Positions 35,975 to 47,281 of a DNA stretch of 47,408 nucleotides are shown piece after piece. The stretch lies in the NCBI GenBank assembly GCA_000708835.1, contig DF237573.1, positions 1 to 47,408 of the forward strand, written 5' to 3'. Made by a program: the position numbers and the translations under genes. How positions within the stretch are numbered: position 1 is the stretch's first letter; each line of letters opens with the position of its first letter. The DNA is from Klebsormidium nitens (taxonomy: Eukaryota; Streptophyta; Klebsormidiophyceae; Klebsormidiales; Klebsormidiaceae). The notes beneath the pieces were generated by a model, which made no database searches, was not told the DNA's origin, and saw nothing but the letters and a program-made list of their open reading frames with translations.

Positions 35975-38900
35975 TCAAGTTGCCTCTCCTCCTTCGAGTT
36001 TCTGCTTTTTCCACCGGTACGCAGCTTCCAGAATCTTAAGATTTGGCCGGCCGCCTGCCTCATCGGGGAAGATGTAGTCGTAATACTCCTCCATGCCTTG
36101 CGGCGTGTTATCTGCCGCTAGGATCGGCCGTTTCCGCTTCACCTTCTTGGGCATTTTCGCCTCTACCTCCTGCGCCTTTTCAGCGTCCCCGCTACCTTGC
36201 TCAAAGTCCCTCCAGGCCTCCAGCAACAACACTCTTTCTTCCTTGAGATCCGGAGACGCGGCCTTGAGGGACTCGTGGGCGCGCTCGTAAACGGCGCGCG
36301 TGCGTGCGTCCCTTTCTCGTTGTTGGTCTTCTAGTAGACCATCGTCGGGGTCCCGCTCTTGCTCTGCGGCCTCAATCTCTTCTTCGAGGGCAACGCTGCT
36401 CTCGAATTGGGCGTAGCTCATCCACACCTACAGAGTGAGAGGGCGGCAGAGTCAGTAAAGGAGGGCTCAGCGGACCCATGGCAGCTCCTTGGTAGCACTT
36501 CTATGATGAATGGGCGCGATAGGGCAAGAACAAAACGTTCACGTTCGTTGCACCTAAATTGGACTCCTTTTTGCACCTGAAAGACGGAGGACTACAGATG
36601 TGCAAGCTGAGGCCCACGTACGTTAAAACACCACATGTTTTCAACGATGACACAGATTCCCGACTACTGCAAACACGCAGCAAATGAACAGCGCCACATG
36701 ACCAGACAAATTCTGAAACAGAATTCATTACTTGCACGGCGACATTTCAGTCCCCACCTTGACGTGCTTGGTCCGGTTTAGCAGCCGCTCGTACAGCTCG
36801 CGCGCGCGCCCGTACTCGCCCTCCCCGATCTCGAAGTCGATGTACGCCTTCCAGAGCAGCTCCGGCGTGTCCAGCACTGGCTGAGCAATCGCCAGCTCGA
36901 AGATGCCGCGCGCGCGGTCAAACTCGTTGAGCGTCCGCTCTAGTTCCGCAAACTTGGTCCAGGCGTAGCAGCTGCTAGGCGCCCACTCTAGATACACTTC
37001 GTACAGCTGCCGGCACCGGTCCACTTTGGCCAGCGTCAGCTCGATGCTGATGTACGTCCGGAAGATCTGCACAGCGAACAGGAAGGGCGTCCGAAACGGT
37101 CCTAGAAGCAGCGGAACAAAAGGGAAACACGAGGGCAACATAACCTTGGGTTATTTTTGGGGTGTTTCCACGAGATACCTTTTCAAAAGTCACACTACGA
37201 AGAAGTTACATTGATATACGCAGAGCATACGAGTAGGAACCTAAACCAACTGCTTCGGAGCTGACGCCTTGCTGGTCCAGAACCTACAAGGGCAGGCGAA
37301 TGTCTGCCCTTTCATTGACTGAGTGGGAAGGACCTTCGAGCGATCAATAACCATCGTAGCAGTCTGTGACCTGCTGAGAGGCACAGCCGATATGACCAAG
37401 AACCAGTATCCCCACTCGGCCAATAAGCACCAGTGCAAGTTTCAAGCCCGCCTGCCAATCTACGAAGGCAATGGTACGCACCTTGTCTTTGGGCGCCATC
37501 CCGATGGCGGTCCCCAAGATTTTCCGCGCTGCCGCGAGGTCCTTTTGTCGGATCTCGAACTGCGCGGCCATAATCCAAATCTTGCTGAAGCTGAACTTCT
37601 TGTGCGGGATCACCCGCAAACACTCGCGATACACGTCGCGCGTCCGCTCCGGGTCGTCCGCCTCTAGTTCCTCGTACAGCGCGTAGTTGATCCTGCATAC
37701 AGGTAGAAAGAACAATTGAGTGTATGCTCTACTGTGCATAGCCTTCTTTAAAGCCTTCTTTCCTTGTCCTTCCCTCTGATCGTCGTGACCTCTTCTTCCT
37801 ATCAAATGCCGCAGACTCGAGGAGACGCACAATATCGATAGTAGCACTTGGTCGAGGACGTGTTGACTCTGTACAGCCGTCAGTACGAAAAATGATACTA
37901 TTGACAAATCGCCAGAACGCCCCATGTGTTTGTTCCCTCTTCTGCCAATCTCCAGATTGTTCCAACACGGCTGATAGTAGCGTTCCGTCCAATCTCAAAC
38001 CCTCATCATGGAGCGAAAGTGAATAGGGTGTACTGCCTTACCACAGATAGATGTATCGCTGCCAGTAGCGCTTCTCCTCTGCGGGCGGGATGTTTGCGAT
38101 GGCCCGCTCGTACACCTCCCGCACCTTCTCCGTGTCGCCGTTGCTCTCCTCTAACCGCACGTAGTCGAACCACGCGTCGTAGTTCAGCGGGTTCTTCTTC
38201 ACGTCCTCCTCGTACTGGAACCTGAGGGCAGAGTTAACGCCGTTCAGGAACTATTTGAACACACTTCAATACGTTGCTTGCCCCGTCCTCGTTCGATTTC
38301 TTCGACGAATTGCAAGAGGACGAATGATGATAGTCTGCAAGCATTTTCGTTGCAGTTGTCAGCTAAACACCGGATCCGTCACCAGTAAGGCCTTGTCCTG
38401 AGCGAAGCAGCGTCAAATGGGAAGATCGCCGATTCTGCAATAGCCAAGTCTTGTGACGTTCCACCCTCGTCAAATCACTGCTGCTCAACTAAACCCTCTC
38501 CCGATGTTCAACATCAATTTCGTCCTCTTCACTGCCGCTCGCACTCACCGCCGCTTGGAGACGATGACGTCCTCGATGGCGTCCCGGTTGCCGTACTGCT
38601 TCTCGAAGGCGGTGAACTGCTTGTACAGGTCGTCGGCCTGGCCCTTGGGGATGTGGTCCAGCGCGTACTTGTAGATGGCGCGCGCGCGCTCAAACTCCTT
38701 GCAGTGCTCCTCGAACTTGGCGAACGCCACAAACAGCTCCTCCGTCTGCACCACGTCATCACACCCGTCAAAAGCCTGCGTACTGGTGAACAGTGCAGTT
38801 CGTGCTGTTGGAATTGGTCCGCGAGAGAGAGGAAGAGAGACGACGGAAGTTGCTTACACATGTCCTGGCAACGACAGGGCCGAGAGCTCTCACGTCAGTG

Positions 38901-41900
38901 GAAGATGCAAAGCAGAGGACTCTGCTAATCGTCCAAAGCGTTTTTTTGTAATTGATCCCAAATAGTCGGACTGGTAAACACTAAGTTAAAAAGCAGGGCG
39001 AATCGCTAAAAGCGGAAGGCAACGAGTAGGCTTCAGAGGCAGAAGAGGCGGCTCAACAAATTAATGCTTTCAAGAATGAATGAGCAAGACTTCAAAAACG
39101 GCAAGTAATTGAGATACGTACGAAAGGGAGCCGTCATTCGGCATTTTAACCAAGCCCTGAGGATTTTAGAGGAAGGCTCGACCAGGGATCGATCAATCGT
39201 CATATGCTTCAAGTCATGGTTACACGAAAAAGGGCGAATAAGGATGATGGGGATAGGTATCGTCTTTCGAAAACAACCGAGCATCCCACAACTCCTACCT
39301 GGCCATCCTCTCCCAGCTGCTCGATCGACCGTTCATACACTGCGCGCGCTCTCGCCACCTCCCCGTTCTTGACTTCGAACTTGGCATACTTTATCCAAGC
39401 CCGCACAGTCGGATGGCACTGCGTGTACCTGTGGGAACAAGGGCCTTCAGCGAAATGGGGCCCTCTGAGTTGCCGACACCTCAAACTAGAATTCTAGGCC
39501 CCGTGCTGTGTCAATTTGCCCGCGGCTGGTGTATGGTGATGATTGAAGCAAGTCCGGAAAACAGGCGCCAGCAATTTAAGTGTAAGCGGACCCTGCGCCA
39601 GTTTCGCAATGAGCATTACAACACCTTGCCAAGTCTGCGAATCCTCTAATCAACGGCCTTCCTTCTGGGCGCTTGAGTGTGCGCTTGCGTCCTTCAAAAC
39701 TTCATGACTGAATTTCGCGCACAAACACGATTCTGGAAGCCCAAAATCAAGTGCTTCATCGCGCTCGAAAAGCAGTGAGTGCGGCTGCGATTGCACGACA
39801 GAGGGCCTTACCGCTCGAAGATCTGGCGCGCCCGCTCGACCTCGTTGTAGCGCAGCTCCATCTTGATGTACGCCGTCCAGCCGTTGTGGTCCGGCTCCCA
39901 CTTCATCCAACGCTCAAAGATCTGTGCGAAACGGCATCCGGCGTGTGAGTTCCTGACTGCTAGGATAAACCACAAATGCTCCACGAAGCCGTCATAACGG
40001 TCGCTGTTATCGCAAAGGGGCTAGATACCCAACCAAACACCGCTGGCGTGAAACTGCAGTGACTCTGGCCGAAGATAATCATCCTCAAAGCCCGCTAGGA
40101 CAAAATCCGCACCCTTTCGAACAACATCCGCCAACTCTTGCAGCCCTCCGCATTGCAGTTGCCAACACGCAAGTATGCAACCTATCCAATAAAGGGCACT
40201 TCGCACACGAGAAAGCCTTCCTCAGCAGTAGCTGTCTAACATTGGTGGTCACCTCAGTTCAAATATTGTGAAACTTCGAACGCTCCTTCTCAAGTGTCGA
40301 CCTTCCGTATCCAATCTTGGACGGACAGATCAGCCAAATACTTTGATTGTACGGTCCGAGATGGTGTACTCGGCACGAAATCCGGCTTAGAAAGGCTTCA
40401 GCTTTAACGCAAGAGCTGTGACGTCATCACAACCGACTCGAGGTCACCCACCTGGCGCGCGCCGGCGACGTTGCCGAGCATTTCCTCCATGTGGATGTAC
40501 TTGTACCAGAGCTGGTCCACGCGCGGCAGCAGGGACACCGCGCGGTCCCACACGTTGCGCGCGTGGTTCACGAACTTGTTCTTCATCTCCATCTCCGCGT
40601 ACTTGAGCCACAGCGTCAGGCTGCGGTAGTCCACCTCCAGCGCGCGCTCCCACACGGACCTGGATGATCGAATTCGGTGTTTCGACGGGGTGTCTTTGTG
40701 TTGATCGTTCACAAACTTTTCGAGCGAGTCTAACTCCTGAAACAAAAGGCAGTGCAGCACTCTTCCTGACAAAAAATCAAAACGGAGAGTGATTGTAAAG
40801 TCAATTGGAACAAGTTATGGTGCTACCTGGGCTAATGGTGTCGGTACGAAGAGGTGATTGAGAAGTCAAAACGTAACTGAGTAAGTTATGTGCTGCCAGG
40901 CTTATCGTGTAATCAAGGTGTAAGTATCCATCCGCTTTCACCGCCGTTGATACACAAACCTCGTGTTCATACATGCCAGCCAAATCACGAACTTTAACGG
41001 GCCAATGGGGGCATTTGATGAGGTGGCCAACAATGGCTTGTGACAGGTACAATCAAAGTTGGATATACCCTCGCTGTAGCTTTTCCAGTAGCACAAACAA
41101 ATATTTGTGAGCGTGAGTGGGCATGCAAGCACTGGCCCACTCCACTGTTAAAAGCATGCGGTACCCAACCGAGCAACTCCGACACCAAACGTCTTTGGCC
41201 GCCAACTGGTAAGCGCACCCCCCCGGATCAACGCCCGCTCTCACCTGGCCCTGGGAAAGTCCTTTTGGCTCTCCTCCCATTGCGCGTACTGCACCCATTT
41301 GCTCTGGTTCCATCGCACGCGCCGTACCGTGTCCTCAAACTCCTTGCGCTTCCGCAGCCGGTATTGCGCGAGCTCGTCCGCATCGGTAATCTGCTGCTTC
41401 GGCGGCCTGGGAGGAGGGCAGAGGAACGATCTTTTAGAAAGATTTCTTTCACTGCGTTGCTCTACTTTGGTACGTCCAACAGAAACCAACGGCAGCATTG
41501 CGCACCCGGATAATCGCAGAACCGCAGAATCAACGCCGTGGTGAGTTCACAGAACTCTTCCGCTCATGTGTAGCCTGGCACGGTTGCGACTCTGGTCAGA
41601 GCGCAATTAGAAGCATTATGAGCACCACCAGTCATCGGGCTGCAAAATCTAGACTTCGGAGTATCACAGGCAGCCTAGACCCATGGACGAATTGATTGAG
41701 CGGAAGATGGATGTTCAAGTTACGGTGCAGGGATAGTCGGGTCACAAGCGTGCAGGGATACTCGGGTCACAAGCAAGGCGGAGAGCAGTGAAGAAAGTGG
41801 CCAGCTCAATTTCTGCAACAAGGTTGCAATATGACGGTTTGTCGACCAGTTCACGATTAAAAGAGACACTCAATGATACTAAGGAAGATACTTACACCCC

Positions 41901-42348
41901 TTCAGACCCCTGAAGATGAGCTCAACAAATGAGGGGTTTTAACCTGTTTTGGGCAGCACTGTTTGACGCAACATTGAGACCTCGCAAACCTCAGGAAGAG
42001 TCAATACAATATCTGAAGTGACAAAACTTGGTAATGGTGCAGCTATGCAGAGCATCCTGACCGCTTGAAAAGGACACCACCCAATGCAAAAAGCGCCACC
42101 CACTACTCGACAAACTCCCTCTTTCTCCAAAAATAAAACCCTAATTCCTGCTTACAAAGCACAAGCTAGTGTATTCCTCACCTGATCTCCTGCTCCTGGT
42201 GCTCCCTCGCCTCCCTCAGCAGCTGCTCCGCTGTGATCTGCACCGGCGCTGGCGTCTTATTCTTAACCTGAGTGGGCCGCGGCAGGCGCACCTCGGTGTC
42301 TCGCTTGGGCAGGTAGGCCAGGCTCGGGTCGCCCTCGCGACTCCCCAT
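35975..42348 (-). CDS. CRNKL1: Crooked neck-like pre-mRNA splicing factor (10 exons, 708 aa)
   Basis: HAT-repeat scaffold of the NineTeen complex, needed for spliceosome activation; nuclear. Exons: 42348-42182, 41406-41245, 40659-40452, 39921-39812, 39428-39299, 38745-38549, 38221-38042, 37692-37482, 37066-36758, 36427-35975; all phases match. The protein aligns from end to end with human CRNKL1 and yeast Clf1 as I recall them: [11 protein letters not shown] near the start, [84 protein letters not shown] and [13 protein letters not shown] near the end. Its length is close to yeast Clf1 (687 aa). Tandem HAT repeats, each about 34 residues with conserved aromatic and Glu-Arg-Ala positions, fill nearly the whole chain. 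The start codon follows gcc and fits the family N-terminus. A partial, broken copy lies directly downstream. Confidence 0.96.
41725..41774. repeat. 25-bp tandem duplication in CRNKL1 intron 1
   Basis: Two adjacent 25-bp copies beginning gtgcagggata (41725-41749 and 41750-41774) differ at one base. Intronic, with no evident function. Confidence 0.9.
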
Positions 42349-42940
42349 GGCTGCGAATTGTGTCCTAACTCAAAAACCTTCTACAGTTTGTATGCAGGGG
42401 TTGCGGCCTGCACAGGCTGCAGGGCGTCAAGGCGCCCTGTTCAAATTCACTTCCAAGTTGTTCTCTCGAGTCTGCACAATGGAAGGCTGTCCATCAAGCT
42501 CAAGAAAAGGCATCTTTAGGGGGCTCTTTCAGAGTCTTCAGGACCCATCCCGGCGATCTGATTGGTCATCTAACTCCGTCACCGTGTTTTCAGACTCTGC
42601 GAGTTCACCGCAGCCTGGATGGTGTTAATTATGGGCCAAATTTAACATCTGAAATGGTCGCCGCTTAACTGCTGCTTAAAAGTTTCAGACCTGGAGAGTA
42701 CGCTAACTTAACCGTCATCTACGATTTTCACTTGTGCCCTTAAAGGGCGACAAGAGGCATCCTGCATGCGGCCTATATTAAATGCACCATATCTACAGGC
42801 TGGTGTCAAGCTGTCAGCCTTGTGATGCTTTCTCATTTGCTGGAGGTTGCATTCGGAGATTGCTGCAAGGCGCTAGGAAAGGTGAGGTGAATTGACCTGA
42901 CAAGTGATGTTACTCCTTGTATACACATGCTGTGGGTGTT

Positions 42941-42986
42941 GCAATGACCTGTAATCGTCCGCAATGACCTGTATTCGTCTGCAATG
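42941..42986. repeat. 20-bp tandem repeat, 2.3 copies
   Basis: Units starting gcaatgacctgta lie at 42941-42960 and 42961-42980 with two mismatches, followed by a partial third copy (gcaatg). Confidence 0.85.
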
Positions 42987-43019
42987 TTCTCTTGGGGGCA
43001 AGGTACTCTGGTTCTGAGA

Positions 43020-43663
43020 CTACTGAGGGAGCGGCCTGAAGGCAGTATATGTGCATTCTCTAAGGAAGAGCTTCTCCAGCTTAGGACACTTGCATGATAA
43101 AGTCTTGACGGCGAAGCTGAAAGCCAATGTGCATGAAGGAGCTCTCTGCCTGATTCCCTCTCCGTCCACCTGGTTTATGTGAGTCTTATTATTATGAACA
43201 AAGAAATGATTGTCCTGATGGCTGGACAATTGGAGAAACGGCAATGTGATGAAGTAAATTACAATAGGAGTAAGAGCTCCCGAAGCTGACGTCCCTTCCG
43301 GAAGACACTCTTGTTATCTTGAGGACACCCTCCTTTACTGTTGTTGGTTCTGACCGTTCTGCAGTGATTGTACTTGAGGCAGAATCGGGAAACGCAACAT
43401 TTCAACCAGCTGGCAGACTTGTGGAAGTTGTTACAAGAACTAATTAGTACCTTCTTTAAGGTCATTGACTTCACTGTTGTATTTGCAACTCCTCTGAACA
43501 TGACTTTCTGTGCTTTTCCAGGAACTGTTGAAGGTGTCAAGAGGAGTGCTGCCTTCACTGACACGTCGCTGGAGCGACTACTATGCAACTTGGGCCGACC
43601 AGGAGCGATAAGAGAACGTAAGCTCTTACAGTCTCCGATAATCAGTTGCTTCTGAAGTGGCAC
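43020..43663 (-). other. Possible LRR-like gene fragment
   Basis: Two minus-strand patches have leucine-rich-repeat character: QLIIGDCKSLRSLIAPGRP (around 43650-43590) and VKTLSCKCPKLEKLFLREC (around 43110-43050), the second ending in a stop at 43020. The second is preceded by ggctttcag, a possible 3' splice site. No start, no continuous repeat array and no other domain can be found, so this may be a gene relic or chance. Confidence 0.25.
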
Positions 43664-43689
43664 ACACGTCCAGCTTTATATGTACAGCG

Positions 43690-43715
43690 GTGGTTCTACG
43701 CAGTGGTTCTACGCA
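43690..43715. repeat. 13-bp perfect tandem duplication
   Basis: The unit gtggttctacgca occurs twice in a row, about 190 bp upstream of the Fanzor start. Confidence 0.9.
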
Positions 43716-46326
43716 GGTGAACCCCACAGCGCACATGTATGCACTAGACACAAACAGACACCAAGTATCCTTGATGGAATCTGTATCTAGAATCCTCACT
43801 AGACCTTAGTAAGCTCAGACTCGCACACTGGAAGCTGTAGCCACATGTGACAGGTTGTGAATGTAGATTTGTCATGCTGGCAGTCTGAATCTTGCGTCTA
43901 TAAATGCTAATACCCAAGTTTCAAATCTTGATGCAAGTCCGAACGCTAGAGCTTGATTCCAAGATGGAGGACTTGCCCACCAACTACTACACCATCAAGA
44001 CTGGCTTCAATCGCTTCTGCACTGATGGCACATTGCGAGCAGCAATCCCGGAGATTGTGCAGAATGCCACGCGTGCATCCTTCGAAGCTTCAAGCGTTGC
44101 CAACCTGTACGTTCTGCAGTGTTTTGAAAACAACCCGTTGAATCTAGCTTTCGGCCCTCTGGATCAAACGTTTTTCTATCAAGTGATTTCGTCAATCACC
44201 GTAGGTGGGCATGGTCCTGCGAATCAGCTTCCTAATTTCACCCCCTGGCAGTTGCAGCATTTCCGCACCTGACAATCCTACGAGCAGTGCGCGATGAATA
44301 TTTGCAGCTTAGACATCCCATCAACGCCCCGCAGCCGGCTTTTGCATCACGAGCAGGTCATCCGCAGATCTTCAATCGGATAGCCAGACAGTACGTCACC
44401 AACTGCGCCAATAATGTCGCGCAGAATCTAGAAAGAAGAATCAAGGGATATCTGGGCTACAAAGCTGCTAAGTACAGTCTGACACCGCCAAACACTCCTG
44501 CACAGCACCAAGGCGCCTGGCGTAAAATTAGAGAGCGGAAGCTGCTTCGGACAATGGTCGATTTCTTCTACGACCATTTTGTCGTCTTCGACTCGTGGAC
44601 GCTCCCGTCACTTCAGGAGTTTCTTGCTTCCAACCGTGCTGGAATCCAACATTTTGAGGTGCTCTCGATTGCTAGCATGGGGCCTCTTGGTGTTTTCTGG
44701 ACGCAATGGTCGCTTCTTTTTGACAAGTTGATAGCCCGCTTCGGTTTTCCGCGCATGGGGGGCGCCTTTCGAGATCCATTTGCCAACTGGACCGAATGTC
44801 TGACATTGTTACGGCAGTGTCTGCGATCGTTTGAACGACACGGAGGGGAAGCGCACTTCGAAGGACTTCCAGGGTTCCCAAGCTTTTCTCTCCTTCCGTT
44901 GCATTCAGCACGGAAAAAGTACGTGACACTGGATTCTTCTTCGTTGTCGGAGGTTTGCGCATCGACTGGGATATAGCCCGGTCCTGCAAACAATCCATTT
45001 TCAACGCTGTTTGATCTGGACCTAGTGAGGCTCGGGGGACCCGTGAATGGCATTGCAAAGGTCATCCGTCAGATCAAAACGGACGGTGTTGGCGTCAGCG
45101 TGGTTGTGGAGAGGGTGGGGTTGGGGAGAAAGCGGAAGCAGGGACCCGTGCTCTTTGCTGCGCAGAACAACAATCTGCCTGCTGTACCGGATTGAATGGC
45201 GTCTCCCGGATGCCGGATCGTCGGTATCGATCTGGAAAGCGCTTCCTGTTTTACGCGGCTGTTCAAGACGGGGGACAGCATGGTGCGGAGACGCAGCAGT
45301 CGATCAGATGTTCATCGAGAGAGTACCGCGAAATGTCGGGTTTTGCAAGTGCGAATCGACGAACCGTCATCGGGGTGGATGGAGAACGATTTAGAGGTGC
45401 GGGATTGGGCACGTGAAGCCCCTCGTAAAGGCCACGGAACGGTGGATGGTTTCAGCGAACGTCTGGATGCGGAGTTGGCAAAAATGGACCATCTTCTTGC
45501 GTTTTTTGGTCAGAGACGATGGGCGAAATCCCGGTGGGCGGGTTGGATGGGTAAGCAGAGGGCGATGAACACGCTAGCAAGTTGCATTCACGGAGATGCA
45601 GCCCAGCTCGTCGTAGGCTTTGGCGATGGCCGTTTCAACCCACACATTCGTGGTCATCCGCCCGCTGCGGTGAAGGGTCTGAGGCGGGCGTTGACAAGAA
45701 GAGGTCGCATGATTGATGTCAATGAATACATGACTCACCAGTCAGGTAAGTGGATTCATTTTTGAAGTTTAATCCAGAAACAACCATGTAAACGTTAAAG
45801 AAGTAGGTGACAGTGTCGGACTATCAAAATATCCGAGTGATACGTTGAAGGTGGCTTCAACCAATGATCTACCGCTCAAATTGAATGTCAAATCGTGTTC
45901 ATTTGGACACTTTCAATATGGTTAATAGACGGGCCACCCAGAAGCCACCCAGAAGCCATCAAGAAAAAAGACTCATCTTTGCCGCTGCCAGATTCAGCCA
46001 TGCCAATTGCCATGCACATTATTTGCAAAATCAGCACGAAACATAATTCTTTGTTCACTAATAACTGCAGCAGATAAACTGAATGAACTTTGAATGGTGA
46101 TGCAGCCGCCGCCATTGGTTGTACAAGTCACTGATGCCAGGTCAAAGAATAGATTTTGATAGATGTTGGCACCGTACTCGGGCTAGTCTCATTCTTTCGA
46201 TCACTGTAAGCGAATGGGATTGAGAAAATATTTGCTTGTAACAGGTATGCTCAGAGTGTTCGACCACAAATCTGCGAGCGACCCATCACTACGTGCGAGA
46301 CGGCGACGGAGCTCGGAGCGCCAGTT

Positions 46327-46333
46327 ACTGGGT
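46327..46333. repeat. Target-site duplication, left copy
   Basis: ACTGGGT here is repeated at 46712-46718 on the other side of the element. In Fanzor coding terms it spans the end of a Tyr codon, Trp and part of Val. Collapsing the two copies restores one continuous reading frame. Confidence 0.85.
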
Positions 46334-46711
46334 TAGGCCCCGGAACATGGAATATCGGAATACGGAATACCCATTTTTGGGAGCGGAAGAATCCGGAATA
46401 CCCAAATTTGGGCCTTGGAATACTAGAATACAGAATACAGGGCTCTTCCGAGCATACTACACAAACGACAAACGACGGAAAAATTCTTGACTTCGAAGTA
46501 AAAAGACTTCCAAAGCATGCTTCGAACGGAAGAAGATTGTAAAAGAACTCACACGACAAGCGCACTCCTTTCGTACCTTTCAAAATTGTCAAAAGTCACA
46601 TTTGCGAAACGGAATACAAAATACTTGAGCACCCTGGAATACGAAACACTGCCTTTTTGAAAGCTTGGAATACAGAATACTGGGGGTCAAGTATTCCATG
46701 TTCCGGGGCCG
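46334..46711. mobile_element. MITE-like element inserted in the Fanzor zinc ribbon
   Basis: A 378-bp non-coding element. Ends carry 19-bp perfect terminal inverted repeats, ggccccggaacatggaata (46336-46354) and its reverse complement (46692-46710). It is flanked by a 7-bp direct repeat ACTGGGT (46327-46333 and 46712-46718), or 8 bp with one mismatch. Inside are many ggaatac words in both halves, as expected of subterminal transposase-binding repeats. The size, repeat length and 7-8-bp target duplication suggest a non-autonomous hAT-superfamily element; the superfamily call is tentative. Confidence 0.85.
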
Positions 46712-46863
46712 ACTGGGTGCGGGCGTGTGCCAACCGGCTTTGTCGCATCCGGCACTGGCACCGGGATAGGAATGCTTCGCGTAATATGCTGCCGCATATT
46801 TGGCTTTACCAATATGCACACAACGGAGCCAGACCCGTTGCCATTCCAATAGCACTGAGCTAG

Positions 46864-47110
46864 AATCTTTTGAGCTGCGGCCCGGCGTCTAGGCGGCAAA
46901 CCAGCACACGGAGTCTTTGGTCGCGCGGACGGGTACCGTCCTCCGTGGACACTCGGCGTGGACAGGTACCGCCAGGGTTCCCGCGCGGTACCGACCTGTA
47001 GCGGACGCCGCGTGGACGGTGCCGGTAAATTCACTGAACAGTGACAAGACTGCCGGTTTCCAGCGTTTCCAGTCAATATCGGCCCAAAACCGGCAATCCG
47101 TCGTCACTTC
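46864..47110 (+). ncRNA. Candidate Fanzor omega-RNA or element right end
   Basis: Directly after the Fanzor stop lies GC-rich DNA with many pairing options. GGACGG-gta-CCGTCC forms a small hairpin near 46927-46941. GGTACCGTCC (46932-46941) can pair with GGACGGTGCC near 47014-47023. TGCCGGTTT (47051-47059) pairs with AAACCGGCA (47087-47095). GGTACC occurs three times and GTGGAC three times. Known Fanzor guide RNAs derive from the region at or just beyond the gene's 3' end, so the position fits. Transcription and boundaries are unknown; a repeat or promoter is the alternative. Confidence 0.3.
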
Positions 47111-47281
47111 TGCCATCCCCCCTGAAAAAATAGCCAGCTAGAGTCTTTACATGCGTCGCCAAAGTCCTCTTCTGCCCTTTTCAACCTCCAGACCTCCAGC
47201 CTCATGCCCAACCGTCAGCTTCCATACCTTTGGCAGGTTTTCACCCTTACACTCTACAGTTTTGAGTGCGGTCACAGCGCA

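Larger units (their letters stand above)
42349..43903. other. Mostly intergenic; divergent from CRNKL1 to Fanzor
   Basis: Between the CRNKL1 start (minus) and the Fanzor start (plus). It holds the CRNKL1 promoter, two short tandem repeats (42941-42980 and 43690-43715) and the weak minus-strand LRR-like fragment at 43020-43663. No complete gene is seen. Confidence 0.5.
43904..46863 (+). pseudogene. Fanzor (eukaryotic TnpB-like RNA-guided nuclease), disrupted
   Basis: Fanzors are RuvC nucleases guided by an omega RNA and carried by eukaryotic mobile elements. Segments: 43904-44204, a 53-bp GT-AG intron, 44258-45745, a probable intron from a GTAAGT donor to about 46244, then 46245-46863 containing a transposon. 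About 670 codons, a usual Fanzor size. Motifs in order: TDGVGVSVV (45079-45105); RuvC-I IVGID with Asp at 45229-45231; GFGDGRF and RGHPPAAVKGLRRALTRRG; VNEYMT with the acidic Glu used in the rearranged Fanzor active site; zinc-ribbon CSEC; CANRLC; RuvC-III WHRDRNASRNM. All three acidic residues survive. Damage: TAG at 44974-44976, TGA at 45193-45195, a one-base phase mismatch at the second intron, and a 378-bp insertion between the zinc-ribbon cysteine pairs. The 53-bp intron could instead be frameshift decay. I see no accompanying recombinase or transposase gene. The present copy is most likely inactive. Confidence 0.85.

Noticed and set aside
43904-46863. Bacterial TnpB from contamination
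   Set aside because: The coding sequence is split by intron-like segments and interrupted by a eukaryote-style small transposon, and its length fits Fanzor rather than the shorter bacterial TnpB.
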